Shown: positions 1 through 11,484 of the stretch, one piece after another
How positions within the stretch are numbered: the stretch's first letter is position 1
Layout of the letters: every line of letters starts with the position of its first letter
NCBI RefSeq assembly: GCF_042186555.1
Contig: NC_133324.1
Span: 7,791,758-7,855,757 of the forward strand
Origin: Aquarana catesbeiana
Taxonomy: Eukaryota; Chordata; Amphibia; Anura; Ranidae
DNA length: 64,000 nt
Reading direction: 5' to 3'
Translations under genes and position numbers: made by a program
The notes under the pieces: generated by a model
What the model was told of the DNA's origin: nothing
The model's input: the letters and a program-made list of their open reading frames with translations, nothing else
The model's database searches: none

Positions 1-200
1 ACCTGGGTTACAATAAATCTCATATCTGTGTGTGTATGTGTTAGTAATTCTGTACATATCATCACAACTACTTAGTGTATCCAGGGGAATTATACCGCAT
101 TTTTATCAGAAAAGATTCATTTGGTGGGAAATGTTAATGGATATCTCCTGATTTTGCTTTAAAATGTAAAAAAAATACCATAAATAGTAAAAAAAAAACT

Positions 201-1120
201 AACTTTTTTTTTTTTTTAGTTTTAGATTTTTATTGATTTTAAACATTTACAGGGTCATAAAAATGAAAGTTATATCATATACAGACCAAGACATATTCAT
301 GAATTAAGGATATTATCTTTCTCATACAAAAACCTGCTTCAAGAGACATCCGTCTGATTTAGATACTTGTGTGTTGACCTTGTAGGAAACAAACTACATC
401 TAACTAAAGAATAAACTAATAAGTAAACAAATGGATAACCTTAACCAGAACAGCTACAGAAACAGAAATATCGTGTTACTACATCCATAGCAACCATTAG
501 CTACAATTAGTAGCCCTCATCATTTATCTGTAATCTGTGGTTTGCTTGCTGTTTGATTACCTACTAGCGTGTATTTATACCTCAAAGGAGATTGGTCAGT
601 TTATAAGTATTAATCCAAATTTCCCATTTTTTATGAAAGGTTTCCCTATTTCCATGAGTGTTAGCAAAAGCGTATTCATATGAGCACTGTGAGGATACTC
701 TAGAAACAACTTCTGTAATAGTAGGAGCTGTATCTTTTTTCCATTGGCACATTATGGACATTCTTGCTGCAATTAGAATATGAAGAATTACTGTTCTAAA
801 ATTAGTGGGAAAGTTTTCTATAGAAAGTCCTAATAATGCCAGACCCGGTTGAGTTATGTTCCCTGTAATTCTTGAGATCAGGCGGAAGATTGACTTCCAG
901 AAGCTAGTTATTGACTTGCAGTGCCATAATATATGGAGCAAGTTCCCAGGTTGCCCACATTTGCGCCAACAATCTGGAGAGTGTTCTTTGAAAATTTTAG
1001 CTAAACGAACTGGTGTCATGTACCATCTATAGAGTATCTTGTAGATATTTTCCCAATGCAATACACAATGTGAGGCTTTTAGGATGGAATTAATTGCTTG
1101 AGACCAGTCTTGTGAGGAAT
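201..1120 (-). mobile_element. 5'-truncated L1/Tx1-type LINE, 3' end of ORF2
   Basis: A minus-strand reading frame at 582-1061 (159 residues) matches the extreme C-terminus of L1/Tx1-clade ORF2 proteins. It has KILYRWYMTPVRL followed by a zinc-knuckle-like CWRKCGQ...LLHILWHC. The same arrangement occurs at the end of the intact ORF2 at 57.3-61.2 kb. The plus-strand T run at about 204-217 is the poly(A) tail of the minus-strand element. Both flanks carry a similar A-rich ...taac just outside the element (about 191-203 and 1121-1130), a plausible but low-complexity target-site duplication. The copy is dead: no RT or endonuclease region is present. Confidence 0.8.
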
Positions 1121-1309
1121 AAAAAATAACTTTTTTTATTGTAGCTGTATATTTTTATGTCATTACCATGACCCACCACCCAAAATACCCCAAAAAATAA
1201 ATGTTTCTACACCTGATGATCATGAAAATATATGTGTAGATTATTTGTTGTTTGTATATATACAGTTTTTTATATCTTTCCATCCTACTGAAAATGTAAT
1301 ATTTTTTTT

Positions 1310-1783
1310 CAGACAAATTTCTCAAAAGGAAGCCTGTCTATTACTAGAGGAGACTGTAAAAAATGTAATTTGTTAAAAAAAATCCCCAGTAAACCATACA
1401 TGGAATGTATTGCATGGCTCCCGCATGTATACTAGACAATGTATGATAAACACTCATGTATTTGTTTTTTTGTTTTGTTTTGTTTTTGCTTTTTTCTATG
1501 ACATCATAATGTACAGAATTTGTTTCTGACATGTCATTTAGCTTAGTGCAGAATTTACTACACAGAAAGCCACTCACGTTGTTTTATTTATTTTTTTATT
1601 TTTTGATTAATCCATTTTAAGTAAAATGTTGATCTGAATTATGGACTGCATCTTATAGGGGCAAAATGTCCAAAATCATCAATCATTGGAATTTCAATGT
1701 TAATAGCAAACCAGAGCTGCAATGTTCACACTAAACAGCACTGCACAATTCATTAATCATAATAATAACAATAATAATAATAA

Positions 1784-1814
<31 letters not shown>

Positions 1815-1891
1815 AAGAAGAAGAAGAAGAAGAAGAATAGCTTAATAATACTTAATAATTATTTGCATAGTGCTAGTTATTAAAAAAATAC

Positions 1892-1939
<48 letters not shown>

Positions 1940-2033
1940 ATTGTTACTAAAATTATTCTTTTAATTCATATTAGTTGAATTATATGTTAATTTATTTATT
2001 TACTTATGCTTTAAATTCTTTAATGTATTATTA

Positions 2034-2077
<44 letters not shown>

Positions 2078-2722
2078 TTTGCATGTTATTACTATTCACC
2101 TAAACTACTGTATATAGGTCAATTAATAGTTAAGGTATTTAAGACATAGTAAGTAACAAAAAAACTCTAGTAAACCATACATGGAACATTTTGAACCGCT
2201 CATGCTTGAATATGTGTGCTATAAAGTAGCCAATGTAAGAAAAGCACTCATACATTTGTTTTGTTTGTGTTTTTATCTTTTTTATGACATCATAGTGTAC
2301 AGCGTTTTTTCTGACATGTCATTTACCTTAGCGTATGCACTACACAGAAAGCCACTCACATTGTTATATTTATTTATTTATTTATTGATGAATTAATCTT
2401 AACTAAAACGTTGATCTGCATTATGTACTGAATCTTATAGGGGATAAATGTTCAAAAGCATCAATAATTGGCATTTCAACATTAATAGAAAACTAGAGCT
2501 GCAATGTACCCGCTAAAAAGCACTGTATAATTATTTAATACATTTAATAATATTAATAATAGTATTTGAATAAAAAATATAAATTATTTGCATAGTGCTA
2601 GTTATTAAAAAATTATAATACCAATAATGTTGTTGTTCCTAAAATTGTATTTTTAAAATGTATATTAGTTTAATTATACTTTAATTCATTTAACTTAATT
2701 ATACTTTAATTCATTTAATTTA

Positions 2723-2764
<42 letters not shown>

Positions 2765-3480
2765 TACATTTTATATTTGCAAACATAGATTAGTAAATAA
2801 CTTTTGCCAGTCAAATTTCTCAAAAGGAACACTGTCCATTACTAGAGGAGAAAAAACCCTAGTAAACCATACATGGAGCATTTTGAACCACTCATGCATG
2901 AATATTTGTGCTACACAGTAGCAAATGTAATATAAACACTCATACATTTTTTTGTTTGCGTTTCTTATTTTTTTTCTTTGACAGCATAGTGTACAGGGTT
3001 TTTTCTGACATGTCATTTAGCTTAGTCCATGCACAATTTACTACACAGAAAGCCACTCACATTGTTATATTTATTTATTTATTTATTTATTGATGAATTA
3101 ATCTTAAAAGAAAAATGTTGACCTGCATTATGTACTGCATCTTATAGGGGCTTCATGTCCAAAAGCATCAATAATTGGAATTTCAAAATAATAATAAACT
3201 AGAGCTGCAATGTACACACTAAACAGCACTGTACAATTTATCAATTATTTGTATAGTGCTAGTTATTAAAAATAAAAAAAAATAATAATTTTGTTGTTAC
3301 CAAAATTTATTTTCAATTTAATTTATATTAATTTAATTATACTTTAATTGATTTCATTTAAATATAATTGAATTCATTTATCTTATTATTATTTACTTTT
3401 TTTATTTGCGTTTTATTACTATTCACCTAAACTAGGTGGGTGAATGAATAGTTAAAGTGAAGAGACATAGTAAGACTTGT
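1310..3480. repeat. three-copy tandem repeat of about 0.7-0.8 kb
   Basis: Three direct copies share blocks in the same order: AGTAAACCATACATGGA (1388, 2169, 2861), TTTCTGACATGTCATTTA, ACTACACAGAAAGCCACTCAC, GATCTGNATTATGNACTG, AGAGCTGCAATGT and an AT-rich trinucleotide tail. Spacings are about 781 and 692 bp; the difference comes mostly from the microsatellite in each unit. No coding potential is shared between units. The family is unknown to me. Confidence 0.85.
1758..2080. repeat. trinucleotide microsatellites (AAT)n, (AAG)n, (TTA)n
   Basis: (AAT)n runs directly into (AAG)n at about 1758-1836. A second (AAT)n lies at about 1891-1936 and (TTA)n at about 2025-2080. They lie between the first and second copies of the larger tandem repeat. 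A further (TTA)n is at about 2727-2764 in the same relative place. Confidence 0.95.
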
Positions 3481-4154
3481 ATGATGACAGTCTGTATTGG
3501 AAAGCAGATGGTGATCAGTAAATTCAGCGTCTGTTTCCTGGGGGAATCCGGCAGAAACTTTCATCCAATAAAATCTCAGGTTTGTTGTTCTTTGGTGACT
3601 TTTGTTCTATTGTGAATGGAGCGGTCCCACCACTGTAATCATGTGCCGGTCTTGTGGTGTCTCTAGGGGGCGCTCAGCTCAGGTGTCAGTAGTCCCGGGA
3701 GAACGGCACACAGAAGGTTTACAATCACTCTAATAATGAAGAATGATGTCACCGGCTTTACTATTCTCTACAATCTGCTGTCATGTGTGAGATATTGTCA
3801 CAGCATTCTAAATGTGACTCTAAACTTTCATCCAATAGAACAAACTCCGGCTGTTCCCTGAAGAAGATGTCTAATAATACTCTACTAAAGAACTGCTTTC
3901 CAGGATCAGCAATGCTGAGGAATAAAAGTTATAAAGTTTAGTGGTTTCTTTTGCTGGATATTTAGGATATATTACATTTAAAATATAGATGCAAGATTAC
4001 AAAATAATTTAATTTGTATTAGCATGTAAAATATTAAGAAAAATGTATATTATAATTAAAGATTAAATGTACTGTTCAATAAAATATCAATAATAATAAT
4101 AATAATAATAATAATTATTATAATTATTATTATTATTATTATTATTATTTGTGA
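3481..4154. other. apparently single-copy sequence, then an AAT/ATT microsatellite
   Basis: About 600 bp of balanced composition with no recognisable repeat or open frame. AAACTTTCATCCAATA occurs twice (about 3553 and 3824). The stretch ends in an AT-rich (AAT)n/(ATT)n inverted tract at about 4087-4150. It could be old intergenic DNA; nothing indicates a gene. Confidence 0.5.
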
Positions 4155-4652
4155 AGAAATGTTATGTTACATATTTACATAGTACTGTAGGTGAGGTTAA
4201 AAAAGACACAAGTCCATCAAGTCCAACCTATGTGTGTGATTATGTGTCAGTATTACATTGTATATCCCTGTATGTTGCGGTCATTCAGGTGATTATCTAA
4301 TAGTTTTTTGAAACTATCGATGCTCCCCACTGAGACCACCGCCTGTGAAAGGGAATTCCACATCCTTGCCGCTCTTACAGTAAAGAACCCTCTACATAGT
4401 TTAAGGTTAAACCTCTTTTCTTCTAATTTTTATGAGTGGCCACGTGTCTTGCTAAACTCCCTTCCACGAAAAAGTTTTATCCCTATTGTGGGGTCACCAG
4501 TACGGTATTTCTACATTGAAATCATATTCTCTCTCAAGCGCCTCTTCTCCAGAGAGAATAAGTTCAGTGCTCACAACCTTTCCTCATAACTAATATCCTC
4601 CAGACCCTTTTTAGCTTTGTTGCCCTTCTTTGTACCGGCTCCATTTCCAAGA
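4155..4652 (-). mobile_element. CR1 LINE 3' end fragment
   Basis: On the minus strand this reads the end of CR1 ORF2 and its 3' UTR, finishing in the CR1-type GGTTGGACTTGATGGACTTG block just before the terminus. It is colinear with 20205-20765, which belongs to the larger CR1 copy in intron 2. It is 5'-truncated near the segment encoding the gag-distal part of RT, so it is a dead insertion. Confidence 0.85.
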
Positions 4653-5013
4653 CCAAACCTCTTTCTTTTGTTTTTGAACCACTTCCTCTCTCACACCTGT
4701 ACCCCACCTATGGACCAGAGCAATGTTTACATTTCTCTATGAACCTATTGATTCAGCAATAACATTGTAATAGCAAAGTGATACATTTATCATTTCTCTT
4801 AGAGCACAAAAAATACTTTTATTGCTGATACTTTTATTGCTGATATTGCCTTGCAAAAAAGTTTTTATTTTGTAAGCAAGCCATAGACAAAAAAGTAGCC
4901 AAACTTAAATCCATACTCCAGGATAAATGTAAAGTAGTGGTAGAAGTACCACTTCTATATATGATGTCCGGCTCTCACCAAACAGGAGGCTGAATGGGCA
5001 AAGGTTCAGATAT
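4653..5013. other. non-coding stretch, nothing recognised
   Basis: AT-rich sequence between the CR1 end and the hAT-like relic. No ORF, inverted repeat or known family was seen. Confidence 0.4.
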
Positions 5014-5640
5014 TTGACCAATTGCCCAAACAGCCACAGGTCAGTCCAAATCAAAGTTCAGACCAAAATGTTGGCTCATCCCTATTCTTCTGTAAGACCA
5101 TCCCTGCCCCCCACCATCATGTGGAAGGTAATATTAATAAGTCACTCCATCATGGGGGTCAACAGAAGGGTCCACCTGACCACAGACACATGGTCCAGCA
5201 AGTCATGGCAGAGATGTTATATAACATTCATCACCCACTGGGTAACTCTGCTGGCAGACAGAAAGGATGCAGAATGGCATCAGTTGGCTACAAACTCTTC
5301 TATTCTGCTTCAAAAGATCCTATAAGTCAGGGTACCGTACCTATCTAGAAATAGCTGCACCACCAAGTTGGGGACATGTCCCAGAGAAGGCACATATGGG
5401 AACCTACCCTGCTGAAGGGCAAACAACAGGCTGTTGCTGTTGTCATACATGACTTTTCCTGGCACAAGATAGAGTGCCACCTCCGGCCTGCCCCTGCAGA
5501 GCTTACAGAATCTCTGCCCCAGTGTGGATCCTGCCCCCTAGACATACCAGCTGTAACACAGCATGGCATCATTTTGCCTAAAGCCATTGTATAATCTATT
5601 GAACACTTGTGGGGGACTGCTGTTTCAGAGGACAACTCAC
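5014..5640 (+). pseudogene. degraded hAT-type transposase fragment
   Basis: A 103-residue frame at 5014-5325 contains HLTTDTWSSKSWQRCYITFI. This resembles the LTTDTWTS...Y.T.T.H segment in the catalytic domain of hAT/ZBED transposases, around the first catalytic aspartate. Downstream sequence in other frames (to about 5640) may be the rest of the same domain after frameshifts. No intact reading frame or zinc-finger BED domain remains. The call depends on one short motif. Confidence 0.5.
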
Positions 5641-5754
5641 CCGATGCAATCTGCTCATTCTATGGCCAGCATATAGTATCCTGCCTAAGCAGGCTTAAAA
5701 GTTGTGGTTAAAATCTGATAACATGTACCACCCTGATTCATTGCTGGAAAAAAA

Positions 5755-6340
5755 TAAAATATCATTTCTTAGTTCTAACTGCAGTCTACTTGCTCTCTCC
5801 CTCAGAAAAGGGGGCCTGACCAAAAAGGATTACACGCTTAGCAGCAAAACTGTCACATTTTCCTTTATTCAGTCTGTAAAAAAGGAAGCCATTTATTTAA
5901 TTACACATGTAATCTGTTTACTCTTTCCCTCATAAATTGTCACTTATCCAATGAAGGCCTGAAAAGTGTGGTACAATTCTTTCCAATTTAAAACTAAAAT
6001 TATCCAACTTTTATTTCTAGATGTAAGATGTCCATTCTGTCACTCAGAAATAGAAGCCTTCCCTTCCCCCTTAATATCTGTTGTGTAAATCTCTAACCTT
6101 TTCCCATCTTCAGTCTCCAAAGCAGGACACTCATTTTTTTAAATCTGCATGTCATTTTCTTGCTCTCTCCATCAGAAATTGCAGCCTATCCAAAAAAAGC
6201 TTCAAAGTTTTGCTGCAAGTCTTTACACTTTTTTCTTTAAATTTGAAACAAATAGACACTGATTTTTTTTTTCTTTCTAGATGCAGTTGTCTTCCTTTTT
6301 CTCTCAGATATTGTGGCCTGACCAAAAATGCTAAATAGCT
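5755..6340 (+). repeat. degenerate tandem repeat, about 125-135 bp unit
   Basis: The motif CTCTCTCCCTCAGAAA...GGCCTGACCAAAAA recurs at about 5791, 5921, 6025, 6161 and 6296 with strong decay between copies. Each unit also has a TCTAACTGCAGT- or ATCTGCATGTCAT-like segment before it. Small open frames here are incidental. Confidence 0.6.
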
Positions 6341-6529
6341 GTGGTGCAAAATGAATTAAGACACTCATCCAGATGCAATATTCCTACACAGCCAATCAAA
6401 ATGAGCAATCTGCTCATTGGGGCTTTATTACTTTTCTATACAACTGTAATAATTTACCTTGTCAGTCTCCAAATTTACTCACTATTTTCTGTGGGGGTAA
6501 TGTATAACATTTTTCCACCTTCAGTAGAG

Positions 6530-7535
6530 TTGGGTGAACAGTTCAGCCCAAACATGAGTTTGGGCCGAACATTGGCTGTTTGCCCCATTATGGCAACACC
6601 CGCATTTGCAGGGTGTTTGGCATGTGTGCTCTGCACAGTGCATTCTGCACCCTGATTGGGCAAAGCTTTGCCCAATCAGGGCACAGTAAAACCTGGTTGT
6701 TAAGGAGCAAGTCCGGGAAGCCGGTCACGGCGTCCCTATCAACCAATGATATATCAGCTGTCAATGGGCTTCCCTGCTGACACCTGAATAAAAAAAAATG
6801 TTTCTGGTAAAAAAAATAGGTAACAAAAAAACTGTGTGAGCGACCCAGTCCATACCATACCCTTATCTGAGCATGCAGTCTGGCAGGTCAGGAAACGGGG
6901 GACGAGCGTGTGCCCCCCAACCATACCAGGCCACATGCCCTCAACACGGGGGGGTGGGTGCTTTGGGGCAGGGGGGACTCTGCCCCCTAACCCAAAAGCA
7001 CCTTGTTCCCATGTTGATGGGGCAAGGGTTTCTTCCCCACAACCCCCAACTATTCACCAAAAAGCATCAAAAATTGTCAAAAAGTAATTAAAAAACACAG
7101 AGAAAATTTTTGACAATTCCTTTATTAAAAAATAAAAAAGAGTGTCCCCAATGTAAATCCATTGTCAATCACGCCACCCACCCAAAAAATCCATGAAGGT
7201 CGATCACCTACTGCAGGCGCTGCTGTTTGACAGTTATATCGGTAAGGGCAGGGCCACCTGGTGATTTAACCTGGTGGAATCAACGCACTTGTGACAACAC
7301 CGACACAGCATTCAGTGGTCCATGAAGTCACAAGGGTGAAGTCCCCGCCCTTACCTACAGTATATAAGAACTGTCCAAAGGCGGAGCCTGCAGTAGGCTG
7401 TCAGCCTTCGTGGATGGCGGGAGCATTTTATATTTATTTTTTGGGTGCGGCGTGTAATGTGATTGTCAATGGATTTACATCGGGGATACTGTTTTTTTGT
7501 TTTTTAATAAAGGAATTGTCAAAAAACAATCTCTA
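6530..7535. mobile_element. composite of MITE-like repeats with an inverted repeat
   Basis: Contains a local hairpin (CCCTGATTGGGCAAAG / CTTTGCCCAATCAGGG at 6650-6683) and a GGCCACATGCCCTCAACA block shared with 13720-13740. A longer inverted repeat has TTGACAATTCCTTTATTAAAAAA near 7108 pairing with TTTTTTAATAAAGGAATTGTCAA near 7502, and AATGTAAATCCATTGTCAATCAC pairing near 7458. The arms span about 7095-7250 and 7330-7530. No transposase is present. Confidence 0.6.
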
Positions 7536-7658
7536 TACCGACTCCTTATTCTTTCATGTAAAGTGCTGCAGAGAAAGTGACTTTCTTCAGTCCCTTTCTC
7601 TGTCTCAAAAAAGAGATATGGGAATCTGTTTAGACCTCTGATATCTGCCCAAAGACTC

Positions 7659-7660
<2 letters not shown>

Positions 7661-7729
<69 letters not shown>
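7661..7729. repeat. (AT)n microsatellite
   Basis: About 69 bp of uninterrupted AT dinucleotide. The poly-IY open frames here are artefacts of this tract. Confidence 0.98.
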
Positions 7730-7734
<5 letters not shown>

Positions 7735-7771
7735 GTAAAAAATATAAAAGTAAAAAATAAAAAAAAACAGA

Positions 7772-8394
7772 ATAAGGCCCCTTTCACATGGAGCAGACTC
7801 TATCAAGCAGATCCACCTGCTCAGTGGGGGGATCTGTCCGCTGATCCTCGCTGAGCAGGCGGATGACAGGTCCACGTCCACTTTGCTGATGTGGACACTG
7901 ACACAGCCCGCTGTTTTCTATGGGGTGGTCGGATGGAAACGGACTGCCTGTCTATTTCATCTGATCCAGTCTGCTAGATGAATGGGGAATGGGATCTGTT
8001 TTTAGTGGTTCAGATCAGATGAAGGTGGGTGTAAGCGGACACATATTCATTTACATCAGCCTCTCCATAGAGAACAATGGATTGTCCGATCGGGCCCACC
8101 TGAAAAATGGACAGGTGTAGCAACTGTGCAAACAGAGCCGTTGCTCCCAATTTGACATCTATGTAGGTCTGGGTTCATGTCTCTGAGCTCAATACTGTTG
8201 GCATTCTGGGTCATGTACCCACGCCCACACAGATGTCAGATTGGGAACAACAGCTATGCCTGTGCAGCCATTGCATCCCAATTGGCATAAATAGGACTGC
8301 CTGTACGGGGATGCACAGAACACCTGTGCATCCCTGTGCAGGTAAACATGGCCCACCATGGGCGTACACTTTAGTAAGCCACATGTAAATGATG
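7772..8394. mobile_element. MITE fragment with a GGCCCCTTTCACA terminus
   Basis: Begins AAGGCCCCTTTCACATGG, a terminus I recognise from abundant frog MITEs; a related CAGGCCCTTTTCACATGAG is at 17779. The matching right terminus was not found, so this is a left-end fragment. The rest to about 8394 is unclassified, moderately GC-rich sequence. Confidence 0.45.
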
Positions 8395-9730
8395 CTTTAG
8401 TAGTAATTTAGCAGGAATTCTGTAAGCTTTGTTGTGTTTATGTGTGCTATTAATGATTTCAGTGTATTGTTAGTGAAAATAGCGATTTGATGAACATTTG
8501 CGCAATTATTGCGGGACCCAAAAAATCTGTAGCACTTTTTTATTCTACAGGTCATGTGCTTTCAGAAAATGTATGGCTCGGGGGTCTTTTCAAATTCTGA
8601 AAGCTGTAAGTGAAAAATGGTGACCTCTGGATTTTTAGAGTCAATTGTTTTTATTTACAGTTTTGCGTACCTTCAGTTTTCACCATTTCACAAAAATGTG
8701 AAATTTTAATTGTACAAATATAAGTCATTTATTAACTCAATACAGTTTTAACTTTTATATTTAGTAGGAATTTAGCAGGAATTTTGTAAAATTTGGCATG
8801 TATAAATCCACTATTAAAGATTTTAGTGTATTTTTAGTGAAAATTATGTTTGATAAACATTTGTACAAATATTGTGGTGCCTTAAAAATCAGTAGCACCC
8901 TCTTTTTATTCTACTGGCCATGTGCTTTCAGAAAATATATGGTTTGGGGGTCTTTTGCAATTTCTCAAAGCTCTAAGTGAAAAAGGAAACCTCCAGATTT
9001 TTAGAGACATTTTTGCATAAGCCCCATTTTCACTATTCCTCAAAAAGGCAAAATTTTAAATGTACTAATATTTGTTATTTATTAACTTAATACAGGTTTA
9101 GCTTTTATATTTAGAAGGAACTTTGTCAAATTTGCTGTGTTTGTACCTGCTAATAATGATTTTAGTGCATTTTTAGCAAAAATATTGTTTTGGTAAACAT
9201 TTTTGCAAATACGCATTCATTCTACTGGTCCTATGCTTTCAGAAAACATATAGTTTGGCGGGTCTTTTACAAACTCTGAAAGCTGTAAGTGTAAAATGAA
9301 AACACAACCTTCAGATTTTTTGAGAAATTTGATTTTTCATAGTTTTGTGTACGTTCAGTTTTCACCATTTTGCAAAAAGGCGCAATTTAAAATTTACAAA
9401 TATTGGTTATTTATTAACTTAATACAGGTTGGCTTTTATATTTAGTAGGAATTTTGTAAAATGTGCTGTGTTTTTATCTGCTACTAATGATTTCTGTGTA
9501 TTTTTTGTGAAAAAATTGTTTTGATAAACATTTGCGCAAATATTATTGTGCCCTAAAAATCAGTAGCACCTTATTTGTATTCTACTGGTTATGTGCTTTC
9601 AGAAAATATATGATTTGTGGGGTATTTTACAAGCTGTTAGGGAAAAATAAAAAGCAATGCAAACATTGGAAAAAAGGTCTGTCCATCTGAGTGTAAAAAG
9701 GGAGCACAGGGCCTGGTAGTGAAAAGGTTA
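8395..9730 (+). repeat. four-copy tandem repeat, about 340 bp unit
   Basis: Direct copies begin near 8395, 8751, 9101 and 9433 and share TTTATATTTAGTAGGAATTT, TGATAAACATTTGCGCAAAT, CAGTAGCACC, TGTGCTTTCAGAAAATATAT, GGGGTCTTTT and CAGTTTTCACCATTT. The last copy runs into GTGAAAAGGTTAA at about 9718-9730, resembling the right ends of the TTAA-flanked elements elsewhere in the window. The array may therefore be the subterminal part of a piggyBac-like element. Confidence 0.8.
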
Positions 9731-11118
9731 ATTCTATTTATACATCTTTTGACCATATACCTGTGTTTCTGCAGGGTTTCATGACATTACAGGTTAATAG
9801 TTATAAAGTTTGGATTCCCTGCTACAAAGAATTTGCAGCAATTCCCCAGCATTCACAAAGTTTGCACATTTTAGACTTTTAGCTGATAAGTTTGCAGGTT
9901 CACCAACAGAAATAACGGGCAACCTATAATGCAGTGCATATTTATTGCCCCTAGTCAGCTGCATCACAAGTGCCAATAATGTAAAGGAATGGATAACCCA
10001 GACCTCTTCTTATATAAGGGTGGCCTTACAACAGCCATATTGTCAGTGTGTGTCAGAATTTGTAGGGATGGCTGACAATTCTATGTAGGGAGAGATTTTT
10101 TTATTTTGTCATTAATACATTTTCTGCCTGCATCTGCAGTAGAAAATTTCAACTTTTGGACATTGCCTTGTCCCGATACACATCAAATAAAAAAACATGT
10201 CTACAATACCATCTGCTGGATCACAGATCTATTGTCAAAAGTAGTAGGCACAAAAAGTCAGACATCAATATAGAGACCTTGGCTTGCCTCACATGGAAAG
10301 GTTTCTTTACTGATTTCAAATTCTCATTAGGAATTAGGATACTGCAGAGGATACAGCAATGTAAAATTGTCCAGCAGGAGGATAGTTTTATTCAGGGATT
10401 ATAAGCCTAACTGGTGTATGCCAACTTTTATCTTATTAAGTTGGGATAGGGGGTTTGGAGAATGACGGGCAGTGGTTTAGGTGCACACTGTTCTTGCACT
10501 TAGTCTTTCAAATGATCCAGTTGCATACTTCAAACAAAAGGCAGCTTAAAGGGCAGATTGGCGGTAACACGCTAACGTTCTGATTTGTGCACTGCCATGG
10601 GGGACATGTGCCAATGAAAAAAAAAATAGTAATCTCTTTTTACAAAGAATTGTCATCTATCCCTAACAACACTGATAATAGAGCTGCTGTAACCCCACTT
10701 TTTCATCAATAGGTCATCCATTCCTTCATCCATTCTTTGTGCACCACATTAGAGGATGTTCTCTATTTTTGTGGTGAACCTGGACATTTTTTGTGATTCC
10801 CAAACGTTTTGAATCCCAGAGATTCTCCCCAAATCTATGGTAATTTCTGAACCTCATCCCTACACCTATATTTATATTAAATTCATTTTATGAATAATAA
10901 TAATAATAATAATAATAATACAGATGGCATTCTTGGGCATCAAACTTCTCACTTTTACTGCATCTACAATATGTCATATTGTTTTTTTTTTTAACCTTCA
11001 CTTTCTACAGTGCTGACAAAGATGGATTTTGTGTATTTTATGTTTGGCCTTTTTTTTTCCTACTCTATAAGCAGATTCATATTCCAGTCTATCAGTAATA
11101 AATAACAGAATTATTCTT
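9731..11118. other. upstream flank of the V2R gene, few recognisable features
   Basis: About 9790-10110 matches 16510-16780 (ACAGCCATATT...TGTGTAGGGAGAGA), so it is a dispersed repeat fragment. 10111-10880 shows no family or convincing ORF. A short (AAT)n is at 10894-10920. From there to the TATA-like site the sequence is AT-rich, with T runs at 10983-10993 and 11050-11058. Confidence 0.5.
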
Positions 11119-11124
11119 TATAAA
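11119..11124 (+). promoter_or_regulatory. candidate TATA box of the V2R gene
   Basis: TATAAA lies 64 bp before the first in-frame ATG of the V2R first exon, a suitable distance for a short 5' UTR. The position is the only evidence. TATA-like words are frequent in this AT-rich DNA, and an upstream non-coding exon cannot be excluded (CTCTCACAG at 11134-11142 could serve as an acceptor). Confidence 0.25.
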
Positions 11125-11182
11125 CCTGACACTCTCACAGCCTTCAGCTGAGCCATGAACTCAGTGTCAGGATCCTGGGCTG

Positions 11183-11484
11183 ATGTCAGTGATGATGAAG
11201 TCAGGAGAAGAGGAAGAACTCATTGGAGTCTATCAGAGACTCGGCCATGTTGTCTTCAGATATACACTTAGAATATTGTGGTTGTTGTCTTTGTGTGTTA
11301 CCCCCTGCACATCTGACACCCAGAACTCTGCTCACCGCTGTGATATGACTATGAGGAATTATACATTTGAGTACAAGTATTCTCAGGATGGAGACATCAT
11401 TATAGGAGGGATATTCTCTGTACATTCTGTAGTGACACGTTGGACCAAGAAAGGAAGTTTTATTAAACATCTCATGTGTTCAGC
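11183..11484 (+). CDS. vmn2r: V2R-type vomeronasal receptor, exon 1 (signal peptide and start of ligand domain)
   Basis: Encodes about 100 residues and ends at GC|GTAAGT, leaving two bases of the next codon (phase 2). After a hydrophilic stretch comes a hydrophobic core, YTLRILWLLSLCVTPCTSDT, that looks like a signal peptide. Then comes GDIIIGGIFSVHSVV, the hallmark start of the class C GPCR/V2R Venus-flytrap domain. The product is a plasma-membrane chemoreceptor, by family expressed in vomeronasal sensory neurons. The first ATG with an upstream in-frame stop (TGA at 11156) is 11183. ATGs at 11192 and 11195 are alternatives. All three put 25-30 polar residues before the signal core, which is unusual. 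The exon continues in frame to 17906. Confidence 0.85.

Noticed and set aside
7605..7881. Minus-strand ORFs with long IY repeats
   Set aside because: They are translations of the (AT)n tract; the same occurs at 31335-31929.
10156..10404. 82-codon ORF upstream of the V2R gene
   Set aside because: No family resemblance, no splice or promoter context, and AT-rich surroundings; not supportable as a gene.
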